Below are positions 1 to 8,380 of a DNA stretch of 64,000 bases, one piece after another. Made by a program: the position numbers and the translations under genes. The notes under the pieces were generated by a model. It saw only the letters and a program-made list of their open reading frames with translations. It had not been told where the DNA came from and did no database searches. Positions within the stretch are counted from its first letter, which is position 1. Each line of letters begins with the position of its first letter. This DNA is from Acidobacteriota bacterium (GTDB lineage Bacteria > Acidobacteriota > Thermoanaerobaculia > Gp7-AA8), in assembly GCA_003223645.1 (NCBI GenBank), contig QHVT01000019.1, positions 57,479 to 121,478 on the forward strand, given 5' to 3'.

Positions 1-63
1 GGTTTTTTAGCGGGAGGGACGAGCGCGTGTTGGATGATGCGCGCGTTGCGCATGTGGCGAGTT

Positions 64-222
64 CGTGCGCGCACCGGCCAAGAACGCAGAAGGCAGAGCG
101 CAGAAGGCAGAAGTGAGAAGTACCGCCGCGCGCGTGGCAAAGTTCGTCATGATCCGGGGGGTGGGGTTTCTAACTTCTGCCTTCTGCGCTCTGCCTTCTG
201 CGTTTCAGGGACGTGCGCGAAC
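64..222. repeat. Hairpin repeat family D, copy 1
   Basis: Long imperfect inverted repeat. The left arm (about 76-116) is built from the words GAACGCA, GAAGGCA and GAGCGCA, and the right arm (about 172-206) is its reverse complement. Short GTGCGCG-type sequences outside the arms extend the pairing. The loop of about 55 bp differs from that of the sister copy at 57937-58101. It has no stop codons in one frame, which produces a spurious N-terminal extension of the next gene. Confidence 0.8.
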
Positions 223-282
223 GATCACGCCACAAGCGACACGCGCGCCTCATCCGCAATTGTGCTGAAATATCCCCCGCCC

Positions 283-1392
283 ATGTCCGACGACCTCTCC
301 ATCCACGGCTCGCTCTCCGAGACCACGGTCCCGGATCTCATCCGCTCCATCGTCCGCAGTGGTGAGACCGCCGTTCTCTCCCTCGACGCGAGCGGCCGCA
401 ACGACACCATCTACTTTCACGAAGGAAAGATCGTCTCTGCCTCGAGCACCGATCCGGACATGGGGCTCGCGGAAACGCTGCTGCGCATGGGGGAGTTGGA
501 CATTCACCAATACAACCACGCGTTGGAGCGGCTGGTGGTCGCGCGACGGATGGGCGGGTTGTTGGTGGAGCTCGGGTACCTCAAGCCTGATGAGTTGACG
601 CGCGCGGCGGAGCGGCAGGCGAGTGCGATCGTGCTCGATGCGATGGCGGTGCGCAGCGGGTCGTATACGATCGATTTCACCCCGGAGTTTCCGGACAACA
701 TCATCCAGCTGCCGCTGTCGACGGAGCGGCTGATCCTCGACGGGATGCGGCATATCGAGTTCTGGTCGCTCATCACGCGCGGGATCGGTCGGCTGGATCG
801 CATGCTCGAGCAGGTTCCCGGCGCGGACACGCGCACGTTTCAACTCGAATTGACCGACGACGAGACTCACGTGCTCGCGCTGCTCTCCGATCCGATGACG
901 ATCGAGGAGCTTTGCTCGCGCACGTACCTCTCGCACTTTCAAACCTGCCGCACGATCTGGGGATTGCTCGCCGTCAATCTCATTCAGGACACGGAGATCA
1001 GTGCGGTCGATGAGAAGCGCGCGACGATCGAGAATGAGTACGAGCTGGAAGGGATCGTCGAGAAATACAACAACGTCTACCAGGATATCTTCGGCGTCGT
1101 GTTCCAGCGCATCGGCGATCACATTTACGACTTCACCGATCGCGTGGTGCTGCATCTCTCGCCGGAGACGCTGCCGTATCTGTCGGGAATGAATTTCGTC
1201 AACGAGGGCCGGCTCGATTTCGATCAGCTGCTCAACAACCTCTACGCCTCCGGCTCGCGCGATCACGGCGCGGCGGTGCAGAGCATCTGCGACGAGCTGC
1301 TGACGAGCTGGATGTACGAGATCAAGACCGAGTTCGGCACGTCGCTCGACGCGAAGATCGCGCCGATCACCGGATCGCTGAAGCGGCCGTGA
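283..1392 (+). CDS. DUF4388 (PATAN-type) domain protein
   Basis: Cytosolic protein of 369 residues. The first ~110 residues (SIHGSLSETTVPDLIRSI, then IYFHEGKIVSA) match the DUF4388 pattern, a module found in predatory, gliding and acidobacterial genomes and linked to signalling and motility regulation. The middle part (about 185-260) looks like a winged-helix-type region of the DUF4388 companion kind; the C-terminal third is not recognised. The ATG at 283 was chosen because the domain starts four residues later and the longer frame runs through a hairpin repeat. It overlaps the following acetyltransferase by 4 bp (GTGA), so the two are probably co-translated. The domain call is firm; the role is unknown. 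Confidence 0.8.
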   Translation: MSDDLSIHGSLSETTVPDLIRSIVRSGETAVLSLDASGRNDTIYFHEGKIVSASSTDPDMGLAETLLRMGELDIHQYNHALERLVVARRMGGLLVELGYLKPDELTRAAERQASAIVLDAMAVRSGSYTIDFTPEFPDNIIQLPLSTERLILDGMRHIEFWSLITRGIGRLDRMLEQVPGADTRTFQLELTDDETHVLALLSDPMTIEELCSRTYLSHFQTCRTIWGLLAVNLIQDTEISAVDEKRATIENEYELEGIVEKYNNVYQDIFGVVFQRIGDHIYDFTDRVVLHLSPETLPYLSGMNFVNEGRLDFDQLLNNLYASGSRDHGAAVQSICDELLTSWMYEIKTEFGTSLDAKIAPITGSLKRP

Positions 1393-1916
1393 TCCGCAAG
1401 GCCACGATCGACGACCTTCCCGCGATCGAGCGCGTGATGCGCGCGTCGATGTCCTCCCTCGGCGCGAACTTTTATGACGCTGAAAAAGTCCCGAGCGCCG
1501 TCCAGTTCATCGCCATCCCCGATCGTCAACTGATTGACGATGGCACGTACTACGTCGTCGTCGAAGACGATGCGATCGTCGCCTGCGGCGGGTGGAGCTG
1601 GCGCAGGAAGCTCTTCACCGGGACGTCCGATCAGGATGCGGCGATCGGGGACATCGATCCGGCGCACGATCCTGCACGCATCCGAGCGATGTTCGTCCAT
1701 CCCGACTACGCACGCCGCGGACTCGGCCGGCTCATCCTCGCAACTTCGGAAGAACAGGCGCTGCAGCTGGGATTCACACGCTTCGAGCTGATGGCGACGC
1801 TGCCCGGCGTTCCGCTGTACGAGGCCTGCGGCTACGATCGCGTCGAGAACGTCACGCTCGATCTTCCCGACGGCACCAGGCTCGACTGCGTGAGGATGGA
1901 GAAAGCAGGCGCATAG
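1389..1916 (+). CDS. GNAT-family N-acetyltransferase
   Basis: Protein of 175 residues that should transfer an acetyl group from acetyl-CoA to an amine. It opens with MIRKATIDDLPAIERVM, the usual first strand and helix of GNAT enzymes. The acetyl-CoA loop is FVHPDYARRGLGRLI at about residues 102-116 and the C-terminal GVPLYEACGY segment is also typical. The start is a GTG overlapping the stop of the DUF4388 gene. The substrate cannot be read from the sequence. Downstream is a run of ATGAGCC-type tandem words rather than another gene. Confidence 0.85.
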   Translation: MIRKATIDDLPAIERVMRASMSSLGANFYDAEKVPSAVQFIAIPDRQLIDDGTYYVVVEDDAIVACGGWSWRRKLFTGTSDQDAAIGDIDPAHDPARIRAMFVHPDYARRGLGRLILATSEEQALQLGFTRFELMATLPGVPLYEACGYDRVENVTLDLPDGTRLDCVRMEKAGA

Positions 1917-2046
1917 GCGCATGGGCGCATGGGCTCACAGCCAGAACTTCCATGAGCCCATGAGCCTATGAGCCATGAGCCTATGAGCCATGAGCCCATG
2001 AGCCCATGAGCCCATGAGCCATGAGCCTATGAGCCCATGAGCCTCC
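1914..2046. repeat. ATGAGCC/CATGGGC word repeat (family I)
   Basis: About 130 bp made almost entirely of the words GAGCCCATGAGCC and GAGCCTATGAGCC, repeated in tandem. The left edge (GGCGCATGGGCGCATGGGC) is the reverse complement of the word, so the block can fold into a hairpin. It fills the gap between the acetyltransferase and the lipoprotein gene. Confidence 0.8.
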
Positions 2047-2050
2047 GAAG

Positions 2051-2056
2051 TAAAAT
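2051..2056 (+). promoter_or_regulatory. Putative -10 box, leaderless arrangement
   Basis: TAAAAT ends 11 bp before the ATG of the lipoprotein gene and no Shine-Dalgarno sequence lies between. By position this would give an mRNA starting at or within a few bases of the start codon. Inferred from position only. Confidence 0.4.
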
Positions 2057-2067
2057 AATCCCGTCTG

Positions 2068-2736
2068 ATGCGGAAATCCCTGGCCCTCCTCTTCCTCTTC
2101 GTCCTCTCTGCCTGCGCTCCCGCCGGTCCCGCAACCCAGCCGAACGATCGCGAGTGGACGCTGCTCAGCGCCGACTATCAGTGGATCCAGACGCTGCGCG
2201 CGGCGCAGAAGCCGATCCCTCCTGGCGCGCCGCGCAAGCAGCAGATCGAGATCGTGCTCGAGAATCGCCAGAAGCTCGCGCCGACGTACGACGCGTTTCT
2301 CGCGAAGGTCGAGGAGTATCACGACCGCACGAACGATCCTCGCGCCGCCACGCTCCTCGCGAACGAGAAGATCCTCCTCGGCGATGACTACATGAACGTC
2401 CTCTCGCGCTACGAAAAAGCGCTGGAGATGTATCGTCGCGCGCTCGAGTTCGATCCCACGAACGCCACGGCACAGGCGCGCATCGATCTCGTGCAGAAGA
2501 AGCGCTACGTCGACATGAGCGCGTTTGCCGGGGTGAAGGCGGGGATGAAAGAGGACGACGTCCGCAGGATCGTCGGCTTCCCGCGCGAGGATTGGATCAA
2601 GCAGGTCGTGCAGAACGGCCGCGTCTATGCGGTCTGGATTTATCCGAAAGCCGACGGCGGCGCTTCGGCGATCTACTTTGACAACGGCGTCGTGTATCAC
2701 ACAAACTGGAACGCGGCAGCCCCGCCTGTCAAATGA
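2068..2736 (+). CDS. Lipoprotein with BamE/SmpA-like C-terminus
   Basis: Protein of 222 residues with a lipoprotein signal (MRKSLALLFLFVLSACAP; lipobox LSAC, cysteine at residue 16). The middle part (about 100-140, EKALEMYRRALEFDPTNA) reads as one TPR-like helix pair. The last 75 residues (GMKEDDVRRIVGFP, later AIYFDNGVVYHTNW) resemble the small SmpA/OmlA/BamE fold found in outer-membrane lipoproteins. It probably sits on the periplasmic face of the outer membrane. The next gene follows 28 bp downstream on the same strand. The lipoprotein call is firm; the BamE-like assignment is by motif only. Confidence 0.75.
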   Translation: MRKSLALLFLFVLSACAPAGPATQPNDREWTLLSADYQWIQTLRAAQKPIPPGAPRKQQIEIVLENRQKLAPTYDAFLAKVEEYHDRTNDPRAATLLANEKILLGDDYMNVLSRYEKALEMYRRALEFDPTNATAQARIDLVQKKRYVDMSAFAGVKAGMKEDDVRRIVGFPREDWIKQVVQNGRVYAVWIYPKADGGASAIYFDNGVVYHTNWNAAAPPVK

Positions 2737-2764
2737 TGATGTGTGTTCCGGGAGGGTGGACGTG

Positions 2765-3400
2765 ATGGAAGAACAGCACCACACTGACGATCAGTCGCAT
2801 TACGAGATTTCTCTGACCGCGGGGCAGGCCTTCATCGCCTTCGTCCTGCTCCTGCTGTCGCTCGCCGCATCGTTCGCCTTCGGCCTCATGATCGGCAAGG
2901 GACAGGCCGACGAACGGCTCGTCGTCCGGAAGGAAACGCCCGTCATCACCGAGGGCGCGATGATCCCGGCGAAGAAAGAGTCCGACTCGAAAATCGTCGA
3001 GCTGCCGCAGGCGGACGACGAAACGCCGGCGACGGAGACGGCCGCGAAGACCGACACCAGCGCGACGAGCGCATCGGTGATCGAAGAACATACGACGACG
3101 CCGCCGGCCGAAACGACGACGACCGTCGCCGCGACGACGGAAACGACCGCACCGCCGCTCGCCGCGCCCGCCGTTCCGATGTTCGCGCAGCTGCTCTCGA
3201 CGCTCGATCAGAAGACCGCGGAGGTGCTGGCCGCGCGCGTGATCGAGCGCGGCTTCACCTCGGCATACGTCGAGCGCGGCTCGAGCGGCAAGGGTCCGGT
3301 GTACCGGGTGCGTGTAAAGTTCCCATCCGAGGTGGAGGCGAGGGCGGCGGAACCAAAATTGCGTGAGTTTGCCAAAGAAGTGTGGATCACCTCGAAGTGA
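2765..3400 (+). CDS. SPOR-domain membrane protein
   Basis: Protein of 211 residues. A short cytoplasmic tail is followed by one membrane helix at about residues 19-42 (AFIAFVLLLLSLAASFAFG), a Thr/Ala/Glu-rich linker at about 75-140, and a C-terminal SPOR-type fold (residues 140-210). SPOR domains bind denuded septal peptidoglycan, so a role at the division site is likely. The ATG at 2765 lies about 9 bp after GGGAGGG, which fits a ribosome site; a GTG one codon earlier is also possible. The longer open frame runs back into the preceding gene and was rejected. Confidence 0.8.
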   Translation: MEEQHHTDDQSHYEISLTAGQAFIAFVLLLLSLAASFAFGLMIGKGQADERLVVRKETPVITEGAMIPAKKESDSKIVELPQADDETPATETAAKTDTSATSASVIEEHTTTPPAETTTTVAATTETTAPPLAAPAVPMFAQLLSTLDQKTAEVLAARVIERGFTSAYVERGSSGKGPVYRVRVKFPSEVEARAAEPKLREFAKEVWITSK

Positions 3401-3407
3401 CGCGAAG

Positions 3408-3504
3408 CGTCATCCTGAGCCGCGCAGACGGCGAAGGATCTCTGAATGCGAAACGTTTGCGTAACCTGAGATCCTTCGGCGTCTCCGCGCCTCAGGATGA
3501 CGAT
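3408..3504. repeat. Hairpin repeat family C, copy 1
   Basis: Inverted repeat with arms GTCATCCTGAGC...GGCGAAGGATCT and AGATCCTTCGGC...CTCAGGATGAC around a loop of about 30 bp. It fills the gap between the SPOR gene and the Mrp gene. There is no T-run, so it is not an ordinary intrinsic terminator, although the RNA hairpin could still protect the 3' end or slow polymerase. Confidence 0.85.
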
Positions 3505-3524
3505 CACGTCGTAGGAGTTGCTGA

Positions 3525-4646
3525 ATGCCGACACAGGAGCAGGTGCTCGAAGCACTCAAGAAGGTCAAGTTTCCCGGTCTGTCGCGCGACATCGTGTCGT
3601 TCGGATTCGTGCGCGATCTCGCTGTCGAGGGCGCCAACGTCGACTTCACGATTCACTTTCAGACCGAGAACCCGAGCATCGGCGAGCAGATCGCGCGCGA
3701 CGCGTACGCCGCGGTCAAAGCGCTCGACGGCGTGAACGAAGTCCGGCTGAAGCTCGACATCGGCGGACGCGCGGGCGCATCGTCAAGTAGTGGACAAATG
3801 GCGCCGGCCGCGCTCGACGGCGTGAAGTACCGCATCGCCGTCGCGTCGGGAAAGGGCGGCGTCGGCAAGTCGACGGTCTCGACGAATCTTGCGCTTTCGC
3901 TGCGCGCGCTCGGCTATTCGGTCGGCCTCCTCGACGCCGACATCTACGGACCGTCGCAGCAGATGATGCTCGGCATCCAGGGAAAACCGCAGATCGACGA
4001 GCGCGACGAGAAGATCGTTCCGATGGAGCGCCACGGCATCAAGACGATGTCGCTCGGCCTCATCACCGATCCCGACACGCCGGTGATCTGGCGCGGACCG
4101 ATGGTGATGAAGGCGATCGATCAGTTCCTCACCGACGTGAAGTGGGGCACGCTCGACTTCATGGTCATCGACCTTCCGCCCGGCACCGGCGACGCGCAAC
4201 TCACGCTCACGCAGAAAGCGGGACTCACCGGTGCGGTCGTCGTCACGACGCCGCAGGACGTCGCGCTCATCGATGCGCGCAAAGGGCTGGCGATGTTCCG
4301 CAAAGTGAACGTCCCGGTCCTCGGCATCATCGAGAACATGAGCTACTTCATCTGCCGCCACTGTGGCGAGCGCGAAGAAATCTTCGGACACGGCGGCGGC
4401 AAGAAAACCGCCGACATGCTCGGCGTTCCCTTTCTCGGGGAGGTTCCGATCGATCCGAAAGTCGTCGTCGGCGGCGATACCGGACAGCCGATCGTCGTCA
4501 GCGACCCGACTTCGCCGGCGGCGCAGGCGTTCCGCGAGCTCGCGCGCCAGGTCGTGCAGCAGGTCGAGTCAGGCACGGCCGGACACACGCACGGCCACGA
4601 AGCGCACGACCATGACCACGATCACGAGCACGCGCACACGCATTGA
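3525..4646 (+). CDS. mrp: Mrp/NBP35-type iron-sulfur carrier ATPase
   Basis: Protein of 373 residues that binds and delivers [4Fe-4S] clusters to apoproteins in the cytosol. An N-terminal MIP18/DUF59 domain (about 1-85) is followed by a P-loop ATPase with the deviant Walker A GKGGVGKS at about 108-115, DADIYGPS at about 138, and the cluster-binding CRHC pair at about 277-280. The order and length match bacterial Mrp/ApbC. The odd part is the C-terminus: about 20 residues rich in His, Asp and Glu (HDHDHDHEHAHTH), which look like a metal-binding tail. It stands alone between two hairpin repeats. The family call is firm; the tail's function is inferred. Confidence 0.93.
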   Translation: MPTQEQVLEALKKVKFPGLSRDIVSFGFVRDLAVEGANVDFTIHFQTENPSIGEQIARDAYAAVKALDGVNEVRLKLDIGGRAGASSSSGQMAPAALDGVKYRIAVASGKGGVGKSTVSTNLALSLRALGYSVGLLDADIYGPSQQMMLGIQGKPQIDERDEKIVPMERHGIKTMSLGLITDPDTPVIWRGPMVMKAIDQFLTDVKWGTLDFMVIDLPPGTGDAQLTLTQKAGLTGAVVVTTPQDVALIDARKGLAMFRKVNVPVLGIIENMSYFICRHCGEREEIFGHGGGKKTADMLGVPFLGEVPIDPKVVVGGDTGQPIVVSDPTSPAAQAFRELARQVVQQVESGTAGHTHGHEAHDHDHDHEHAHTH

Positions 4647-4738
4647 GTGGATGTCGCGGAAGCGCGAGCCGTTCACTAAAGAGCGCGTGAAGCAACTTGA
4701 CGCGCATCGACGGCGCGGATTGACCCGGATGATTCACG

Positions 4739-4863
4739 AGTGTCATCCCGAGCCGCGTAGACGGTGAGGGATCCCCCGCCGACTTGGACTGCTCGTGCAA
4801 GATGTGGGGGGGATTCCGCTACCGTCGTCCGCTTCGCGGCTTCGTCGGCTCGGAATGACACTC
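4739..4863. repeat. Hairpin repeat family C, copy 2, in a gene-free gap
   Basis: Arms GTGTCATCCCGAGCCGCG...GAGGGATCCCCC and GGGGGATTCC...GGCTCGGAATGACAC, with a loop of about 40 bp. The right arm has diverged. It lies inside the 350-bp gap 4647-4996; I see no gene, RNA or clear promoter in the rest of that gap. Confidence 0.75.
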
Positions 4864-4996
4864 TGCCACGCGTGAATAATCCGAATTAGCCGCTCGTGTT
4901 GGGAGGCGCGCGCCCGACGTCCCAGATCTGCAACAGACACTGGAGATCGCAACGATATGACAGCGGCCCAGCTTCGTTGTATCCATTCTGGTAGCG

Positions 4997-6094
4997 ATGA
5001 CTACAAAGAGCATTCGGATCGCGCTTTTCCTTCTGGTAATTCTGCAAGCAGGCTTAACGACAACCGCGTCGGCCAATCCCTTCGAGTACGTTTGGCAGGA
5101 GCTGGCGCCAGGCGTTTGGGCTGGTATCCGGCAAGATCCATTCGAGCTTCCCCAGGAAGGCAATTCGGTCTTCGTAATTACGGAGCAGGGAGTCGTGGTC
5201 TTCGATGCCGGTGGATCGCCGCTCATGGGAGAATCGATCGTCGCCAAAGTGCGGTCTTTGACGGATAAGCCGATCACCCATGTGATCATCAGCCACTGGC
5301 ATGGCGATCACATGCGAGGTCTTCAGGCCATTCAAGCCGCGTATCCGAACGTCGCGATCTTCGCGCACCCTTACTCGCGCGACTTCATTGCAGCGACACA
5401 AGAAAGATGGCTCAAGCGCCGCGTCGGCATGGTGCCTAATATTCGCAAGGCTCTCGACACGGCGCTCGCTACAGATCGCGATCTGAAAGGACGGGCCTTG
5501 ATTCCGGAGGAAAAGGACTGGTTACTGAAAGGCCGGAGCATCATCGATCAATTGGACCGCGAAAACCATCGCACGACCTACGTCGTGCCGAATGCCACGT
5601 TCGCCGATCGAATGGTGCTGTACCTCGGTGGGCGAGAACTGCGGTTTCTGCATCTCGGAAATGCCCATACTGCAGGAGACGTGATCATGTGGCTGCCGCA
5701 GGAAAGAATCGTTGCGACCGGCGATATCGTTACGGCTCCGATTCCGCTGATGACGAACCCATACAGTAGGGACTATGCCGGCGTGCTGCAGGAGATCAAG
5801 GCACTCGGTTTCAAGACTCTCGTTCCGGGTCACGGCGCCGTCCAGCACGATACCGCTTATGTTGACTTGCTGAGCGACACGTTCCGCTCAGTGTCAGCGC
5901 AAATGAAGTCATTGATTGCGCGATCCATCCAGAAAGATGACGCGATCGCCAGGATCGACTACTCGAGCGTTGAAAGCCGTTTCACGCACGGCGACGCGTT
6001 TTTAGCGAACCGCTTTCATGATTACGTCAGCGCCGCACTCGCAGAGGCAACCTACCTGATCGAGAGCGGCGCTGGAATCACGGAAGAGTTTTGA
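4997..6094 (+). CDS. Exported metallo-beta-lactamase-fold hydrolase
   Basis: Protein of 365 residues with a signal peptide ([21 protein letters not shown]) followed by an MBL fold. The zinc motif HWHGDH is at about 100-105, a second metal histidine in GNAHTAGDV near 222, and PGHG near 277. Exported members of this superfamily include subclass B3-like and quinoprotein-relay hydrolases; the substrate here is unknown. The start follows no strong ribosome site. Codon use is visibly less GC-rich than in the flanking genes, and the gene stands alone after a degenerate hairpin, so recent acquisition is possible. It ends 74 bp before scoA. Confidence 0.85.
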   Translation: MTTKSIRIALFLLVILQAGLTTTASANPFEYVWQELAPGVWAGIRQDPFELPQEGNSVFVITEQGVVVFDAGGSPLMGESIVAKVRSLTDKPITHVIISHWHGDHMRGLQAIQAAYPNVAIFAHPYSRDFIAATQERWLKRRVGMVPNIRKALDTALATDRDLKGRALIPEEKDWLLKGRSIIDQLDRENHRTTYVVPNATFADRMVLYLGGRELRFLHLGNAHTAGDVIMWLPQERIVATGDIVTAPIPLMTNPYSRDYAGVLQEIKALGFKTLVPGHGAVQHDTAYVDLLSDTFRSVSAQMKSLIARSIQKDDAIARIDYSSVESRFTHGDAFLANRFHDYVSAALAEATYLIESGAGITEEF

Positions 6095-6168
6095 TAGGTG
6101 GTTCGCGCTGCCCCCGGGAGAAGGCCGAACGCGGACCGCCGCCGCTCCACTTTGATATCTTCCGCGGC

Positions 6169-6861
6169 ATGATCAACAAGGTGGTCGCTTCGGCGGAAGA
6201 AGCGGTGCGCGACGTGGCGGACAATTCCACGCTCGTCGTCGGCGGGTTCGGCCTCTGCGGGATTCCGGAGAACCTGATCAACGCGCTGGTGACGAAGGGT
6301 GTCAACGGTTTGACATGCGTTTCCAACAACGCCGGTGTCGATGACTGGGGGCTCGGGCTGCTGCTGCAAACGAAGCAGATCCGCAAGATGGTGTCGTCGT
6401 ACGTCGGCGAGAACGCGGAGTTCGAGCGGCAGTTTCTTTCCGGCGAATTGGAAGTGGAGTTCGTGCCGCAGGGAACGCTCGCGGAGCGGATGCGGGCGGG
6501 CGGGGCGGGGATCCCGGCGTTTTACACGCCGGCCGGCTACGGCACGATCGTCGCGGAAGGAAAAGAAACGCGCGCGTTCGAGGGGCGGCAATACGTGATG
6601 GAGCGCGGGATCGTCGGCGACTTCTCGCTCGTCGCCGCGCAGCGCGGCGATCGTCTCGGCAATCTGCAGTACCGGAAGACCGCGCGCAACTTCAATCCGA
6701 TGGCGGCGACGGCGGGAAAGATTTGCATCGCCGAAGTCGAGGAGCTGGTGGAGCCGGGCGCGATTGAGCCTGACTGCGTGCATACGCCGGGCATCTTCGT
6801 TCATCGCGTGATCGTCGCGCCGCGCGCGAAGAGGATCGAGCAGCGGACCGTTCGGAAGTAG
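6169..6861 (+). CDS. scoA: Succinyl-CoA:3-ketoacid CoA-transferase, subunit A
   Basis: Protein of 230 residues, the usual size for the alpha subunit. The enzyme moves CoA between succinyl-CoA and acetoacetate, linking ketone-body and fatty-acid use to the TCA cycle. [13 protein letters not shown] near residue 24 is the family's CoA-binding signature, and [14 protein letters not shown] and [14 protein letters not shown] are also conserved. The ATG at 6169 opens MINKVVAS and fits the family; an in-frame upstream extension is not needed. The catalytic subunit, normally adjacent, lies 4.9 kb away at 11783-12439. The next gene starts 10 bp downstream. Confidence 0.93.
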   Translation: MINKVVASAEEAVRDVADNSTLVVGGFGLCGIPENLINALVTKGVNGLTCVSNNAGVDDWGLGLLLQTKQIRKMVSSYVGENAEFERQFLSGELEVEFVPQGTLAERMRAGGAGIPAFYTPAGYGTIVAEGKETRAFEGRQYVMERGIVGDFSLVAAQRGDRLGNLQYRKTARNFNPMAATAGKICIAEVEELVEPGAIEPDCVHTPGIFVHRVIVAPRAKRIEQRTVRK

Positions 6862-6871
6862 CAAACAGCGA

Positions 6872-8380
6872 ATGAGCAACGAAGTCACGCCCGCTGACCG
6901 CCGCATCGCAGGCGGGCTGTTCGTGCTGGTCTTCGTCGCCTACGCGTGGTTCTTCGGCGGGGGAGGCTGGAACCAGAACGCGGCCTTCGACCTCACGCGC
7001 GCGATCGTCGAACAGCACACGTTTGCGATCGACGCATTCACCGCCAGCAACAGGATCAACACCTACGACGTCGCGTTTCATGCGAAGCACGTCTACGCGA
7101 ACAAGGCTCCCGGCCTGTCGTTGCTCGGCGTGATTCCTTACTCCGTTCTGTATGCGATCGAGCGTGCGCTGGGCGTCGACGTCAATTCGTTCGACGCGAT
7201 GAATCTCAATCTCTACGCCTGCGGCGTCGCCGTATGCGCCACGAGCGGCGCGCTGCTCATTGCGATTTTCTTTCTCTACGGCAGGCGAGTCGGTATTGCG
7301 CCGATCCGTGCGCTTGCCGTCGCGCTCGTACTGGCATTCGGAACGTATCTCTTCGCCTATTCGACCCTTTTCTTTTCTCACGTCCCGGGCGCGCTGTTTC
7401 TCTTCTGGTGCTTTGCGCGGCTGGCGCTCGATCCCGACAGGCGTCCGTGGATCGCGGGAGCGCTCGGTGGCGCGGCCGTGCTGTCGAACTATCCGTTGCT
7501 GATTCCGGTCGTGTTGATCGTTGTTGCAGCGATCGCACTTCCGGGGACGAGGATGCGCCGCCTCGCGTGGATCACCGCCGGAGCCGTGCCGTTTGCGATC
7601 GTGTTGCTCGCGTATCAAACGATCTGCTTCGGCTCGCCGCTGCGCACGTCCATCGAAGCAGAGAGCTCCATCTTTCACACCGAAGGAGCGATTCTCGGCG
7701 TGCTCGGCATGCCGAAGCTCAGCGTGCTCTTCGCGATCACGTTCTCCCGTTTTCGCGGTCTCTTTTTTCTCTCGCCCGTTCTTCTTTTCGCGTTCATCGG
7801 AGCCGTGATGATGATTCGATCGCGGCGGGGAGTCCGCGATCTCGCGCTCGGCGGCGGCGTCGCCGCCTCACTCCTTCTGATCAACATGTGCTTCAACAAC
7901 TGGGACGGCGGTTCGGGAATCGGACCTCGCTACATCCTGCCGATCGTCCCGTTTCTCGGCGTGCCGATGTTGTACGCTTCGGGACTCCTGCGACCGCTCT
8001 GGATCCTCCTCGGCGCGATCTCGATGCTCTTCAATTTCGCAGTCACGGCCGTGAATCCCACGCCTTCACGGCTGATCTCCGATCCGATCTTTCGATACAC
8101 CGTTCCTCTCCTCGTCACGGGTGGTCTTCCGACGGATGTTCCTCCGCATCCGCCGTTCGCGTGGAAGCTGATGTTGGGCCACGTCTCGGTGAACCGCCTC
8201 GGCGCCGACGATCTCGTTCCCTTTCACCGGCATCGTCCGGGATCGCGCGAATCCGAGTGGGCCAGTTTCAACCTCGGCGAGATCGTCGCGCCGGCAAGTG
8301 TGCTGTCGCTGATCCCGATCGTGATCTGGATGTTTGGCGGATCGATGCTGCTCGCCAGAGCAGCAAGGACCGAGGACTGA
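6872..8380 (+). CDS. Multi-pass membrane protein, GT-C-like, paralogue 1
   Basis: Protein of 502 residues with about ten membrane helices. It opens with an aromatic and glycine-rich segment ([13 protein letters not shown]) and LTRAIVEQHTF. The Asn/Asp/Arg pattern in the first large loop and the later FNNWDGGSGIGPRYILP resemble GT-C glycosyltransferases or related polyprenyl-linked sugar transferases of the inner membrane, but no DxD motif is certain. It is a clear paralogue of the protein at 12436-13842; both share the start, a CFGSP loop, an SxxRGLFFxSPxL segment and GPRYxLP. It follows scoA by 10 bp and overlaps the next gene by one base (TGATG). Confidence 0.75.
   Translation: MSNEVTPADRRIAGGLFVLVFVAYAWFFGGGGWNQNAAFDLTRAIVEQHTFAIDAFTASNRINTYDVAFHAKHVYANKAPGLSLLGVIPYSVLYAIERALGVDVNSFDAMNLNLYACGVAVCATSGALLIAIFFLYGRRVGIAPIRALAVALVLAFGTYLFAYSTLFFSHVPGALFLFWCFARLALDPDRRPWIAGALGGAAVLSNYPLLIPVVLIVVAAIALPGTRMRRLAWITAGAVPFAIVLLAYQTICFGSPLRTSIEAESSIFHTEGAILGVLGMPKLSVLFAITFSRFRGLFFLSPVLLFAFIGAVMMIRSRRGVRDLALGGGVAASLLLINMCFNNWDGGSGIGPRYILPIVPFLGVPMLYASGLLRPLWILLGAISMLFNFAVTAVNPTPSRLISDPIFRYTVPLLVTGGLPTDVPPHPPFAWKLMLGHVSVNRLGADDLVPFHRHRPGSRESEWASFNLGEIVAPASVLSLIPIVIWMFGGSMLLARAARTED

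Noticed and set aside
3408..3504. Family C hairpins as ordinary intrinsic terminators
   Set aside because: They have no T-run after the stem, they are symmetric, and they also occur upstream of genes (47189-47281 ends 8 bp before dnaE). They may affect RNA ends, but the term is not supported.
6946..8379. A 1006-codon frame spanning two genes
   Set aside because: Its first 478 codons are an out-of-frame reading of the membrane protein 6872-8380; only the part from 8380 is the real gene.
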